This document shows positions 11,901-26,900 of a stretch of 64,000 nucleotides of DNA, piece after piece; within the stretch, counting starts at the first letter, position 1, and each line of letters opens with the position of its first letter. The notes beneath the pieces are model-generated. The model was not told where the DNA came from. It made no database searches and saw only the letters and a list, made by a program, of their open reading frames with translations. Position numbers and translations under genes: made by a program. The DNA is from Trichoderma breve (taxonomy: Eukaryota > Ascomycota > Sordariomycetes > Hypocreales > Hypocreaceae): assembly GCF_028502605.1 (NCBI RefSeq), contig NC_079236.1, forward strand, positions 496,001-560,000, read 5' to 3'.

Positions 11901-14900
11901 GATAAATTTGTTCCATTGGATCAGAAAATGCGTCGGCGTCTTATTGCGCTAGTTGGTCAATTAAATGAAGAACTGCCAAGCTACATGGTGCCCACGCTGA
12001 CTATACCTCTTCGTGAGTTACCATTTAATGCAGCGATGAAGCTGGATAGAGGCAAATTACAGGCTTCAGTAAGGGACTTTACAATGGAGGAGCTCATGGC
12101 ATATTCTTTGTCTGAGAGAGATAGAATCGCTCCAACGACAGAGATGGAACTTAAACTACAAGCTCTATGGGCTCGCGTGCTAAAGATGGAGACTGAAAGG
12201 ATTAGGAAGAACGATCACTTCTTCCAAACTGGTGGTGATTCTCTTTCGGCAATTCGACTTTCTTCTCTAGCAAACCAACACGGAATCAAGCTATCCGTAG
12301 CAACAATATTTTCTGATCCTAAGCTATCAGCAATGGCCGCTGCTGTGAGCGTGGGAGACGTCGAGAAAGACCTTCAGCTGGCACCATTCAGCCTACTTCC
12401 CTTCGAAGTGACAGATTCAATTACAAAAACAATTCGAGAAAAGTGCAGCTTATCAGAAAGTCACATCATTCAAGACATATATCCCTGCACAGCCTTTCAG
12501 GAAGGCCTTATGGCTTTAGCCACAATCCGACCTGGCTCTTATATTGCGAAGAATATCTACAAAATCCCTGCTCACATCCATGTAGTCGTGTTCAAAAAGG
12601 CCTGGGAACGGACGGTCGAGTTGTGTGATAATCTCCGAACACGAATTGTGTCAGTTGATGGAGCTTGTCTTCAAGTGGTGTTGGATCGTGATGTCTCATG
12701 GGATACGGCTTCGTCATTGGACATCCAGTCTTGTATATCAGATTCACAGCATATCAGAATGGATTATGGATCACGACTTTCGCGCTATTGTATTCTGAAA
12801 GATGACAGCGGCGAAAAATATTTCTTCTGGACAATTCATCATGCCATTTTTGACGGATGGAGTCTTGGTGTTATGATCAAAACATTAACCGCGTTGCTGA
12901 GAAATCACGCCTTGCCAAGTCTCTATCCTTTCCGGAACTTCATCAAATACTCACTGGATCTGGACACTCAGGCGGCGAATGACTACTGGATGAATCAATT
13001 ACAAGATGCAAAGCGGGCTTCATTTCCTTCTCCACCGACACGGCGACAACCCTGCCCTGAACCGAAGAGGACCAGCATCTTCGTTAGTAACGTTAAATTT
13101 TCTACTTCTATGCGTGGCTCCATCACGAAAGCTACGATTATGAGAACTGCCTGGGCCATAATTCTTGCTAAATACTGCGACAGCAACGATGTGTGCTTCG
13201 CAACAACGGTAGCTGGGCGGAATGCACCTGTAGCCGGGTTAGAGTCCATGTCAGGACCGACGATTGCAACGGTCCCTGTGCGCACCCGTCTCGATAATAA
13301 TGAGAAATTGGCAGAGTTCCTCGATAGAGTTCAGATTCAAGCCTCTGAAATGGTCGCCTATGAGCAGTTTGGATTCCAGAATATTACCAAACTAAGCCCG
13401 CAGATTAAAGAAGCGTGCGACTTTTCTAGTTTAATAGTGGTACAACCTGCCGAAACGAAGGAATCCGATCCAGTCCTCGTATCACTGAACTCGGACGAAA
13501 AACTTGCGGAAGAAGTTGTACAAAACTATTTCACTTACCCTCTGATTCTTCACTGCTTCCTTGGAGAAGGAACAGTGAAACTAGCATTCATTTATGAGAC
13601 CAGTGTGCTTGCAGTATCCCAAATTAGAGCCCTCTCGTTTCAATTTGACAATGTTATTCAGCAGCTGACTGCTTCTGCCGGTTTACGCGTTGGAGATGTT
13701 AATATTGCTGGAAATTTCGACTTAGAATACGCCATAGCAGCAAACGGTCAACCTCCTGATGTCATTGAAGAATGTGTTCATTCACTTATAGAAAGGGTGG
13801 CCATAAGACATCCGGACTTGCCCGCCGTATCTGCCTGGGACGCAAATCTCACCTACAAGGAGCTTGATACCATGGCTAATAGACTGTCGAACTATCTCAT
13901 CTCTGTATTTGGCCTCAAATTAGGAGAGATAGTACATGTTTGTTTTGGGAAGTCAGCATGGTATGTGGTCGCCACTCTAGCGATTAGCAAAGCTGGCGCA
14001 ACATGGTCACCTCTTGATCCCTCTCATCCACATGATCGACATACACAAATTGTCAGCCAAACTGGAGCATCACTTGCCTTGGCTTCTCCCGAAAATATAT
14101 CAAAATGTGTTAATTTGGTCGAAAATACTCTTGAAGTGACAGAGAAGCTGAATGCCCAATTGATCAACGATGGTTGCTATGAAAACAGACCTCAAGTAAA
14201 AGTGGCAGCACAACATGCTGCCTACATCCTCTTCACTTCAGGTAGCACTGGCATTCCGAAAGGCGTTGTTATTGAACATGGTACTCTGTGTAGTGCTCAA
14301 ACAGCCGCCAGTAAACGACTCGGATTTGGTCCAGGCGTGAGAATGCTACAGTTTGCGTCGTTTGTCTTTGATGCATCAGTCGCAGAAATCATTACCCCGC
14401 TGATATCTGGTGCTTGTGTATGCATTCCGTCGTGGGAGACTCGGATAAATACATGTGCCCTAACTAGTTATATAAAAGAAGAAGAAGTGACTTGGGCTTT
14501 GTTGACTCCCTCATTTGCCCGCACATTACATCCGGACGATGTACCCAGTCTCAAGCTGCTTATCTTAGGAGGTGAAGCGGTGGGACGAGATGTGTTCGAT
14601 CTGTGGTTTGGTAAACTTCGATTATTCAACGCTTGGGGACCTACGGAGACTTGCGTGTATGGAGCCATCCACGAGTGGCAGTCTAGCGAAGAATCGCAGC
14701 TGACTATTGGGCGACCGCTTGGTGGGTTTTGCTGGATTGTCGAGCCAAACAACTCTCAGAGGCTGGCTGCTATAGGGACTGTGGGCGAGGTTGTTATTCA
14801 AGGTCCAAATCTGTTTCGCGAATATTTAGCAGATGCGACGAAAACCGCTGTAGCAACCATACAAGTTCCGGATTGGGCACCATACCGCGATTCAAAACAC

Positions 14901-17900
14901 TGGAGTCGCTTCTACAAGACCGGAGATTTGGCCATGTATAACCCGGATGGAACAATCCATTACGTTGGCCGTAAAGATATGCAAGTAAAAATTCGTGGCC
15001 TTCGTGTTGAGTTGGGAGAAATAGAGCATCATATTCATACTGGATTGGACGGGGTTTGTCAAGTTGCTGTTGATGTCCTGAAAACAGATGTTTCTTCTAC
15101 TCTGGTTGCATTTCTCTGTTTCAATGACGATACAATCCCCGCTGGTATAGCTGTTCCGAAAGATCTTATCTGCTCACTCACAGGTGGCTTGAAGAGCTCG
15201 TTTCACAGTCTTCGTGAGCGCCTTAGCTCTGCTCTACCGACGTATATGATACCGACCTTGTTTATCCCTTGCAAGGCTATACCACTAGCTACATCGGCAA
15301 AGATGGATCGAAAGATGCTACTTGGATTAATCGCGCAACTTGATAGGCAAGATTTAAACCATTACACCCTGGATGATGACGAAGAAGGAATCAAAGAAGC
15401 TCCAGTGTCGGATATGGAACGCCGCCTACAAAAATTATGGAGTGAGATTCTCCATATTCCACAAGGATCCATTTATCGGGATACCAGTTTCCTTGGGATT
15501 GGCGGTGACTCTGTTGCCGCTATTCGACTTGTTTCTTACGCTCACCATCAAGGCATCTTGTTCACTGTCAGCGATGTGTTTGAGGATCCTCGCTTACTCG
15601 CCGTAGCGGCTAAGGCGCGTTTGCTGACGGAGGGTATTGAAGATACTTCTGTCCAACCTTTTAGCTTGCTAGGACGAGAGTACGAAGATATTGCAACGAG
15701 TAACTCGACCAAGATTCTTCTTGGACTATCCGGTGAAAACGAGATTGAGGACGCATATCCATGCTCTAGACTTCAGGAAGGACTAATGGCTTTAGCAGTC
15801 AAACAACCGGGTTCGTATATCGCGAAATTCATCTATCGTCTTTCTAATGATACGGATGTTCCTAGATTCAGAGATGCGTGGGAACGTACCGTTGGGATTG
15901 CCACAAATCTGAGAACGCGGATCATTCAGTCGGGTGGTCAATCCATCCAATTGGTTGTCAAGGAAGATGTCTCTTGGGATGTTATTCGCAGTCAATCACT
16001 GGAAGATTACATGCATGAACTTCAAAGCGTTCAAATGAACTATGGCTCCCGCCTTCGCCGTGATGCGATTCTTAAAGACGATGCTCATAGGAAGACATAC
16101 TTCATTCTAACTCTCCATCACGCTGTTTTCGATGGTTGGTCTATAAGATATATCTTCAATATGCTACAAAAGCTGTACTACGGTACCAATGACATTAGCA
16201 TTCAGCCATATTCTAGGTTCATCCGGTATATCTTGGGATTGAACAATGAAGCCACCGTTCAGTATTGGACGGCACAGCTTCAGGGAGCTAAGCCAGCTTC
16301 ATTCCCAAAGAAGAATGTTTTGGATTCGGCTGCAGGAAATGCTGACAATACTGGTATTGTGAATAAGATGATTGGAGTCCCTGCAATAGCTACCCCCAGC
16401 ATAACAATGGCCACAATATTGCGAGCTGCTTGGTCTATTGTTTTAGCTCGGTACTGCGAAACAGAAGACATTTGCTTTGGAGCCACCGTGTCAGGCAGAC
16501 AAGCTCCAGTATCTGGACTGGTCGATATGCTGGGGCCTATCATCGCAACAATACCCGTGAGACTCCGAACTGATCCCGGACAGTCCGTCTCCCAATTTCT
16601 ATATTATGTGCAGGGGCACGCTACTGAGATGATTCAATATGAACAGTTTGGTGTGCAGAACATTTCAAAGGTCAGCAATGATGCCAAAGAAGCCTGTGAT
16701 TTCTCGAGTCTGTTCGTTGTCCAGCCAATGCAATCTCTCCTTGGAGATGGCGATGAGAGCATCATGGTCGCTACAGAAGAAGGGAAAAATGCGAACGCTT
16801 TCCACAATTACTTCAGTTACCCTCTAATCATCCAAGGACACATATACGAAAGTCAAATCGAAATTGTGCTCATTTATAATAAGCATGTCCTCTTAGAGCC
16901 ACAATTGATCGCACTTGCGCACCAACTTGAACATGCGGTTCAGCAGCTTGCTACTCACACAGACATGACTCTTGGGGATATGCCAAAATCATCAAGCTGG
17001 GACGTCCAACAGGCAGCTAAATTTAACCCTGAGCTACCAGACATTGTCGATTCATGTCTACACACCCTTATCGAAAAGCAAGCTATGATTCGGCCAGACG
17101 CCTTAGCCGTTGATGCATGGGATGGCAGTTTCACATACGCAAGTTTGAATCAGTCTGCAAATCGCCTGGCGCATCATTTGACCAACAACTATGGTATCAA
17201 GACTGGTGACCTTGTGCACGTCTGCTTTGAGAAAACTGCTTGGTTTGTTATATCCATATTGGCTATCAATAAAGCTGGAGCCGCTTGGGTGCCGCTCGAT
17301 CCATCTCACCCACCCCAGCGGCTTGCACAAATTGTTTCGCAAACAAAGGCAACTACTCTCTTGACATCGCCTACAAATGCATCAATTTGTAAAACACTCT
17401 TCTCGAATCTAATTGAAGTTACCGAATCACTTGATGGGGAACTAACAAAGTCGTCAAACGGTGCTGAAGCAGAATGCCCCAAGATGAACGTATCCCCTCG
17501 TGATGGAGCGTACATGCTATTCACATCCGGTAGTACAGGAACGCCTAAAGGTTTCTTGATGGAGCACGGTGCTGTTTGCACCAGTCAGACTGCCATTGCA
17601 AAAAGACTCGCGCTTACACCGGAAGTCAGGATGTTGCAGTTTGCATCATATGTGTTCGACATGTCCATTGGTGAGATTATTCTAGCATTGGTGTCCGGTG
17701 CTTGCGTATGCATATCTTCAGACCACACTAGGATGAATGGCTTGAAGGATTACATTCGAGAGATGAACATCACATGGATGTGGTCCACTCCATCCTTCAT
17801 CAAAACCATCAAGCCGTGCGACATCCCGAACGTGAAGCTGATAATTTTAGCTGGGGAGGCTATTCCACGAGATGTATTGACTACTTGGTTTGGTAAAGTC

Positions 17901-20900
17901 CGCCTGATAAATGGCTGGGGACCTGCTGAAACCTGCGTTTGCAGCACTCTACATGAGTTCACTTCCGTTCATGAATCGTCTTTAACTATAGGCCGACCCG
18001 TCGGTGGTTTATGTTGGATTGTAGACCCCGATGACCCTTCGAAGCTCTCTCCTATAGGGACCATTGGTGAAATCATCATTCAAGGTCCGACTTTATTACG
18101 AGAGTACCTTGGCGATCATGAACAGACAACGAAGACAATTATGACCTCTCTTCCCGACTGGGCTCCGCACCGAGACTCGCAACATTGGAGTCGATCGTAC
18201 AAGTCTGGCGATTTGGGCTTCTATAACCCAGACGGCACCATTGAATTTTCAGCTCGAAAAGACACGCAAGTCAAGATTCGAGGTCTTCGAGTGGAGTTGA
18301 GTGAGGTCGAACACCATTTCCAACTCGCTTTCCCACAAGCAAAGCAGGTGGCAGTCGACGTATTTCGATCTGACGGTGGAGCGAACTTGGTCGCATATTT
18401 TTGCCTGAGCAGCGAGACAAGAACTGAAGATGATGATGGTAGGGACGGTAGCAAAGATGACGGCCCATTCCTGTCTATTGACGATGAACTACAGTCTCGC
18501 TTGACGGCAGTCGTCGGTGAGCTAACGGTGGCATTGCCGCGTTATATGGTCCCAACGCTCTTCATCCCCTGCAGCTATATGCCAGTAATCATTTCCACAA
18601 AGCTCAACCGAAAGAGACTTCGACAATTAACGGCTGGGCTATGCCAACAAGATCTTGCCCTATTTTCACTGGTTGGGACTCAAAAACGCGCTCCTGAGAC
18701 ACCCATGGAGAGACTGCTACAAAAAGTCTGGGCGGAAATCTTAAACATTTCGATGGATTCAATCGGCCGTGATGATAGCTTTCTAGCACTTGGTGGTGAC
18801 TCTATTGCGGCAATTCATTTGGCTAATACTGCTCGCGAGGATGGAATATTGTTGACGGCGAAGAACATCTTCGATGATCCCCGTTTGCTAGCCGTTGCCG
18901 CAACAGCCAAAACCCTGGAAACGGTGAAAAATGAAGCTTCTGATCTGCCGTCATTCGACCAACTCGATAAAAACACACGAAAATGGGTGACTGGAAAATC
19001 TCTGGCAGCCAAACTTCAACTATCAGGAAGCCAGTCGGTTGAGGATGCCTACCCTTGTACTAAATTACAAGAGGGCTTGATGGTCCTCAGTTTGAGACAA
19101 CCAGGTTCATATATCGCAAAATATGTGTACAGGCTGTCTAAAAACTTGCATATTAACCGATTTAAATCATCCTGGGATGAAACTATTGCGTCCTGCGGAA
19201 TATTGCGATCGCGTCTTGTTCTTCACGAGGGAACGTGTATTCAGGTCGTGATTAATAATGATGACCTATGGGAAGCTTCTAGCGGCAACTTGGAAGATGC
19301 AATGGAGAAAACTAAATCACTTCGAATGTCATACAACTCGCAGTTATCGAAATTTACTATCACCAAAGATGAAGGTGGAAACAATTACTTCTTGTGGACA
19401 ATTCATCATGCAATTCATGACGGGTGGACAATCCCGGTCATCTTGCAAACGTTCTATCAATCTTACCATGAGCGCATGCCTTTTATTCCACAGCCATTTT
19501 CCAAGTTCATCTATCATTTGGCGCAAATAGATGATTCTGCTGCTCGCGCTTACTGGACGAAACAGCTTGCAAATGCCAAGTCGGCTGCATTTCCAGCACC
19601 GAGACCTGCCAGTAATTCTACCGGGACGACCCAAACTTGTGCATTGACTACAAAGATCAACTTTCCCACTTCAGCTAGTTCGTTAATTACAAAGGCAACA
19701 ATTCTTCGCGCGGCTTGGGCAATTGTCTTGGCCAGATATTGCGATAGTGACGACGTTTGTTTTGGCGCCACTATATCGGGTCGTCAAGCATCGCTGGATG
19801 GTTTACTGGAGATAGCTGGACCAACCGTAGCCACGGTGCCAGTGAGAATCCGTATAAACCCTGAGCAACTAATATTAGACTTTTTACAAGACGTTCAATG
19901 CCAAGCAACTGATATGATACCATATGAGCAATTTGGTTTACAGAACATCTCGAGACTGAGCCCCGAAGCCAAGGCAGCCTGCGAATTCTCCAGCTTACTG
20001 TTGATTCAGCCCATGCAAGAGGCCGCTGAGGATAGCAACTCAAGTGGTGTTATGGAGGCTGTAGCCAATGGGCGCAATACACAGGAAAGCCTATTGCAAA
20101 ATTACTACACATACCCACTGGTTATTCAAGGACATCTCTTTAACGACCATGTGAATCTTGTCACAATATTCGAGACTGCGGTCCTGTCCCAATCTCAGAT
20201 GAGCGCTCTTGCACGTCAGTTCAACAGTGTAGTAGAGCAATTGGTCCTACAGCAAGGACAAAAGATTGATCAAGTATCTGTCGCCAGCCCGTGGGATGTA
20301 CAATTCGCTCTACAGGCCAATAACGATACGCCTACTATTATTGACAGTTGTATCCACACTCTTATTTCACAGCAAGCTAGACATACACCAAATGGCCTTG
20401 CTATTCATGCTTGGGATGGTGAACTCACATACGGCCACTTAGAGCAAGCGACTGATAGACTAGCCTCGCATCTAGTCCATGAGTTCCATACTCGTATCGG
20501 AGATATCATTCATGTATGCTTTGAGAAATCTATATGGTACGTTGTGGCTATTCTTGCTGTCAACAAAGCTGGCGCGGCATGGGCTCCAATTGATCCCGCT
20601 CATCCCGTACAACGACTGCAGCAAGTTGTACAGCAGACAGGCGCTGCCTTGACGATATCTTCTGCTTCTCATGCGGCGTTAAGTACGGAATTAACTAAGG
20701 ATGTGGTTGTGCTTGGCTCTGAGTTGTATCAAAAATTACAGGATAAACCTGATGGCAAAATACCAATTATTGGTGTGACTCCTGACGATGCAGCCTACAT
20801 CTTGTTTACCTCAGGAAGTACCGGAACACCTAAGGGAATTGTTATGGAGCATAGAGCTCTTTGCACAAGCCAGAGACATATCAGTAAGCGACTGAACATC

Positions 20901-23900
20901 ACCAGCGATGTGAGGATGCTTCAATTTTCGTCATTCGTTTTTGACGTTTCTGTTGGAGAGATTATGTCACCTCTTATGCATGGCGCTTGTGTGTGCATCC
21001 CCTCTGATGCTATGAGATTGAATGGCAATCTAGACGAATACGTTCGTTCCGCCAATGTAACGTGGGCGTTCTTGACTCCGTCATTCACAAGAACGTTAAA
21101 ACCCGAGAATTTCGCTGGTTTAAAAGTTCTAATTCTTGTTGGCGAAGCCTTCCCACAAGAAGTACTTGAAACATGGTGCGGAAGACTTCGGCTCATCAAT
21201 GCCTGGGGCCCAGCAGAAACATGTGTCTTCAGTTCTATCCATGAGTGGAAAGATTCTTCAGAGAACATTACGACTATTGGACACTCGGTTGGATCCAATG
21301 TCTGGGTAGTTGACTCTAATAACCCTCGTCAATTGGCTCCTATCGGTTGCCACGGCGAAATTGTTGTCCAGGGGCCAGCTCTACTGCGTGAATATCTTTC
21401 TGATGCCGCAAAAACATCAGCAGCAATAGTAATAGACCTCCCTGATTGGGTGCCCAATCGCACAAGCAAGGGTTGGGACCGATTTTACAAGACTGGCGAC
21501 TTGGGCTACTACAGTCACAACGGCAACCTTCACTACGTCGGCCGTAAGGATACACAGGTCAAAATTCGAGGATTGCGTGTTGAATTGGGTGAAATTGAGC
21601 ACCAGATACACAGCGCTCTCAACACGGCCCATCAAGTTTCTGTTGACGTCTTTAGAAATGACACCGCCACTCACCTTGTCGCCTACATGTGCTATTTGGA
21701 CAGCACTAAGACACCACAGCAGATACTTGAGCATGGTGGCGAAGATTTGCTCATGACTATGACTGATGAGCTTCATGCTACTCTGAAGGGACTAGCTGAT
21801 ACACTGCATTTGGCCCTCCCTCGATATATGATCCCAACACTGTTTATTCCTTTGAACTACTTTCCACTTATATCATCAGCTAAGTTGGATAGGGTGAAAC
21901 TCCGCCAGATGATCAGTAGCTTTTCTCATGAGCAGTGGAACCAATTTGCGCTGCTCGATAGCATACAAAAGCGCGGCCCCGAAACTTCTACGGAAGTCTG
22001 CCTGCAAACGATTTGGGCAAATATTTTGAGAATTCCTGCGGAGACAATCAGCCGCGATGATAGCTTCTTACGTATTGGCGGGGATTCAATCGGTGCTATT
22101 CAGCTTGTTTCGTTAGCCCGTGAAGCGGGCATTCACCTCGAAATAAGCCAAATCTTCGAAGATTCGCGCCTCTGCCATCTCGCGTCCAGAGCGATAAATA
22201 TTGATCTAGCCACAACTGGGTTGAGTGACGAGATTCAGCCGTTCAGCCTGCTTGATCAGTCTACTAAAACTAAAGTCCTCGATACTAGTCGCCGCGAAGA
22301 GTTTGGACTCTCAGAGAATGAACTCATCCAAGATGCTTACCCTTGTACAAAACTTCAAGAAGGACTCATGGCTATCGCAGCTAGGCAACAGGGCTCATAC
22401 TTTGCAAAGCATCTCTTTAAGCTGCCGCCTCATGTCAACATACCGCGATTCAAATTAGCATGGGAGCAAACCATTGCTGCTTGCAGTAATCTACGGACGA
22501 AAATAATTCTCGTGGACAATGTTCCCGTTCAAATTCAACTGCAAGAGAATCCCACATGGGCATCCGGATACGATAATCTTGAGTCGTATAAAAGCTCTTG
22601 CCAGAATGCCAAAATTGGCTACAACTCGGCCCTCTGCATTTATGTTCTATTTCAAGATGATGGCGACAACTTCTTTGCTCTCAATATCCACCATGCTATT
22701 TTTGATGGCTGGAGTTTGTCTCTAGCTTTGCAGACCTTGTCAGCGGCCTACCAAGGCGCAGATTTACCCAAACTTGAGCCTTACTCGAAATTTGTGAAAT
22801 ATGTCAGAGACATAGATGAGGGCTCCGCCGCGGAGTATTGGCAGAAGCAGCTACATGAAGCGAAGCCGGCAACATTTACGCAACAAACAACTACAACCAG
22901 TGGTCAGCAAGCTACCGCAATACTAAAGCAGAAAATCCACTTCCCGCGTTTGACTAATGCTACTGTTACCAAAGCCACCGTTCTCCGGGCCGCATGGGCT
23001 ATTGTTCTCTCCCGTTATTGTGATTCGAATGATGTCTGCTTTGGCTCTGTTGTCTCAGGTCGCAATGCTTCAGTCTCTGGACTCGCCTCTGTAACGGGAC
23101 TCGTTACAGCCACAGTTCCAATTAGGGTGAAACTTGGCCGCCAATGCACTACAAAGCAATTCCTGCAAGATATACAATCACAGGCGCTAGAGATGGTGCC
23201 TTTTGAGCAATTTGGGCTTCAAAACATCTCAAAGATTAATCAGTATACGAAAGAAGCGTGTAGCTTCTCTAGCTTGATGGTAGTTCAGCCAGCGAAGCAG
23301 ATGGGATTTACAGAAATTGGCAGCAGCTCTAGTCTTTTGCACCCGGCTTCGGAAGATGACAACATCGAACAATTGATTCAAAGCTTCTTTAACTACCCTC
23401 TCATTGTTCAATGCGATCTGCTTGATGATGAAGTTGACTTGCTACTCATGTATGACACAAGCATGTTTGTTCGTGATCAACTCGCAGCACTTTCTCACCA
23501 GTTCAGCCATGTTGTGGAGCAACTCCTCAACCCTGATGAGGTACTTTTAGAAGACATATCACTATCTAGTGCTTGGGATTTCGAAAAAGCCGTCTCATAT
23601 AACACGCAGAATATTGAGCTTGTCGACTCGTGTATACATGACTTGATCTCTGCTCAAGCATTACGCAATCCCCACCACGAAGCCATATTTTCCTCGGAGA
23701 CATCAATGACATATGGCGAAGTAGATCATCTTTCAACACTGTTAGCCAATCATCTTCGTCTCCTTAAAGTCACGTCGGGAACGCTGGTCCCCTTTTGTTT
23801 CGAAAAGTCGATATGGGCGATTATAGCGATGCTTGGAATTCTCAAGTCCGGTGCTGCGTTCGTTCCACTTGATCCATCACATCCACGCGCTCGTCTAGAG

Positions 23901-26900
23901 GAAATAACTAAGGAGACAAATGCGAACGTGATAATCACTTCTCTAAGCTCTGCCTCATCTTGTCAGGATCTTGTGCCACATATTGTAGAACTGTCCCCTT
24001 CATTCATCGCCGCACTTGAAGCCACTGCCAAGCTGGAGTCCGAACACACAGCTTCGAATCAGTCGACCAGCGATGCTGCATACGTAATTTTTACGTCTGG
24101 GTCTACGGGCAAGCCAAAGGGCGTAGTTATTCAGCATTCCGCTCTTTGTACCAATATGATTGGCTTGGGTAAGGTACTTGGAACCAGTCCTTCGTCAAGA
24201 ATTTTCCAATTCGCTGGCTATGTATTTGATGCCATGATTTACGAGATTTTCGTGATATTGGTTTATGGCGGAACAATTTGCGTACCTTCAGACACTGAAC
24301 GACTTCAAGATGCGCCGACTTTCATTTGCAAGTCGCGATCTACTGAAGCCCTTCTTACGCCGTCTTTAGCTCGAACGATAGTCCCATCCCAAGTACCCAC
24401 GCTTAAGATGCTGATTGTTGGCGGTGAGCCCGTGTCCAAAGACTTGATCGAAATGTGGCACGGTAAAGTTCGTCTTATCAATGCTTATGGTCCAACCGAG
24501 GGCTGCGTCATAGCAACAATGCACGATGTTCGATCAAGCAACGACTCACATAGAATTATTGGGCAAGGATTTAATTCTGCTTGTTGGATTGTCGACTCAG
24601 ACGACCGCCGTAGGTTGACTCCTATTGGATGCGTTGGCGAGCTTGTGATTCAAGGCCATGCGCTATCATGTGGTTACCTTAACGACTTGGAGAAAACTCG
24701 CAAAGCTTTCAGCGACCAACTGGATTGTCTACGCTTGACGCAAAAGTGCGAGCCTCGGAGGTTCTATTTTACAGGAGATTTGGTCAGATATGCCCCAGAT
24801 GGACTTATTGAATACGTTGGGCGGAAGGATTTACAAGTGAAGCTTCGCGGTCATCGAATTGAACTTGGTGAGATCGAGTATCAATTCAAATGCTCCCTCA
24901 CTACCGTTGAACACGTCGTTGTGGACGTTCTTCATCACAAATCAGGCATGTCTCTCGTCGCTTTTATTAGCTTTGCAGGAGCAGCTTCCGACGGCAGCCT
25001 CCTTCCACCCATTGATGATTCAATGCGTTCATCGTTGGAGTCTATACGAGCCTATGTAAAGGCTCGCGTTCCACCTTACATGATGCCTAGTCTTATCTTG
25101 CCGATCAGTCACATGCCTTTCGTAACTTCCATGAAGATGGATCGCAGGAAACTACTTGATTTGGCTGCTAGCTTGTCAATGGAACAAATGGCAGGCTATT
25201 CTCCCATCAAGCAAGAACGTGCCGAACCAATAACGGAAATGGAGAAAAAGCTGCTAGACTTATCAGCAAAAGTCTTAAAAATTGATCCTTGTGAAATCAG
25301 CCGGCATGACAAGTTCTTGGAGATTGGCGGCGATTCAATTACGGCAATTCAGCTAGTAAACCTTGCTGGAGGAGCCGGCATAAGTTTAACTGTGGCTGAT
25401 ATCTTTAAGGATTCTCAAATATCGGCTTTGTCTTCGTTGGCGAGCAGCCAGCAGCTAAACGTAGTCACTCATCTTGAACCCTTCACCCTCTTGCCACCTA
25501 CCAAGCAAGACAGCTTGCTGCACGAAGTATCTAGGCTCTGTGACCTAGACAACAAAGAGCTTATAGAGGACGCATATCCATGCACACAACTTCAGCAAGG
25601 TCTCATGGCGTTATCAATCAAGCAGCCAGGCTCGTATCTTGCGAAGAATCTCTACAAGCTCCCAAAGCATATCGATGTGAGTCGATTTAAATCAGCGTGG
25701 GAGCGCACAATGGAAATTTGCAGCAACTTGCGAACGCGAATCGTTCTTGTGGATGGAGCGGCTATCCAGGTCATCCTACGAAATTGCCACGACTGGGAAT
25801 TTTCCGATGGTGTTGATTTATCTACATATTCGCAAAAAGTGTCCGCAATACGAGTGAGCTATGGCTCTAAATTGGTTCGATACACATTACTACAAGGCGG
25901 TGAAGATAATTATTTCGGTCTCATTATGCATCACAGCGTATTCGATGGCTGGTCAATGGGTTGTATCATGGGCACGTTGGATTCCATCTATCGAGAAAAT
26001 GAGCCACCATCTTTGGCTCAGTATGCTCGCTTTGTCAAATATACTATGGAACTCGATCGCGATGCCGCTCGGAAATATTGGCTGGAGCAGCTTCATGATG
26101 CCAAATGCGCTTCCTTCCCTTCAAATACGATTACGACCTCTTCTGCCAACCCGGTTACTGGCTACGTCAGCAAAGAAGTGGATTTTAGCAATTATCCCAA
26201 GACCTCGATTACTAAAGCATCGATTATTAGAGCTGCATGGGCTATTGTCCTCGCCCGCTATTGCGACGCAAACGATGTGTGCTTCGGGGCCACTGTTTCA
26301 GGCCGGAATGCAGCTCTCGTTGGCGCTAACTCAATGCCTGGAGTTATGCTTGCCACAGTTCCAGTTCGTGTTCGGCTTGACAAAGACCAGACAATATCTG
26401 ATTATCTTGGCAATATTCAGCATCAAAGCAGTGAGATGGTTGTACACGAACAATTTGGTCTGCCTAATATCTCTTCGCTCGGTGCCAATGCCAAAGATGC
26501 TTGCAACTTTTCCTCTTTACTTGTCATCCAGCCTGCTGGATTTTTCACAGGCGGAAGTCAAAACTCGGATACCATTCTGATAGATGAGACTTCCGAACAG
26601 GAATTAGAAGATAGGATTCAGAACTTTATCAACTATTCCCTTGTGGTACAAGGCCTACTATACGACAATAAAGTTGAGATTGTTCTTATGTATAACATGG
26701 AATGCATGGCTAAATCTCAAGCTGTGGCCGTTTCTGAACAGTTGGACCACGTAATTCAGCAGCTGCTCTCCAATACTAAACAAACGTTAAGAAGCATATC
26801 TGTCGCAGGCTGTTGGGACCGTCAGCAAGCAATCAGGTGGAATACGGCATGTCTTGAACCTGCGAACGAATGCCTCCATGATCTTGTCTCGAAACAAGCC

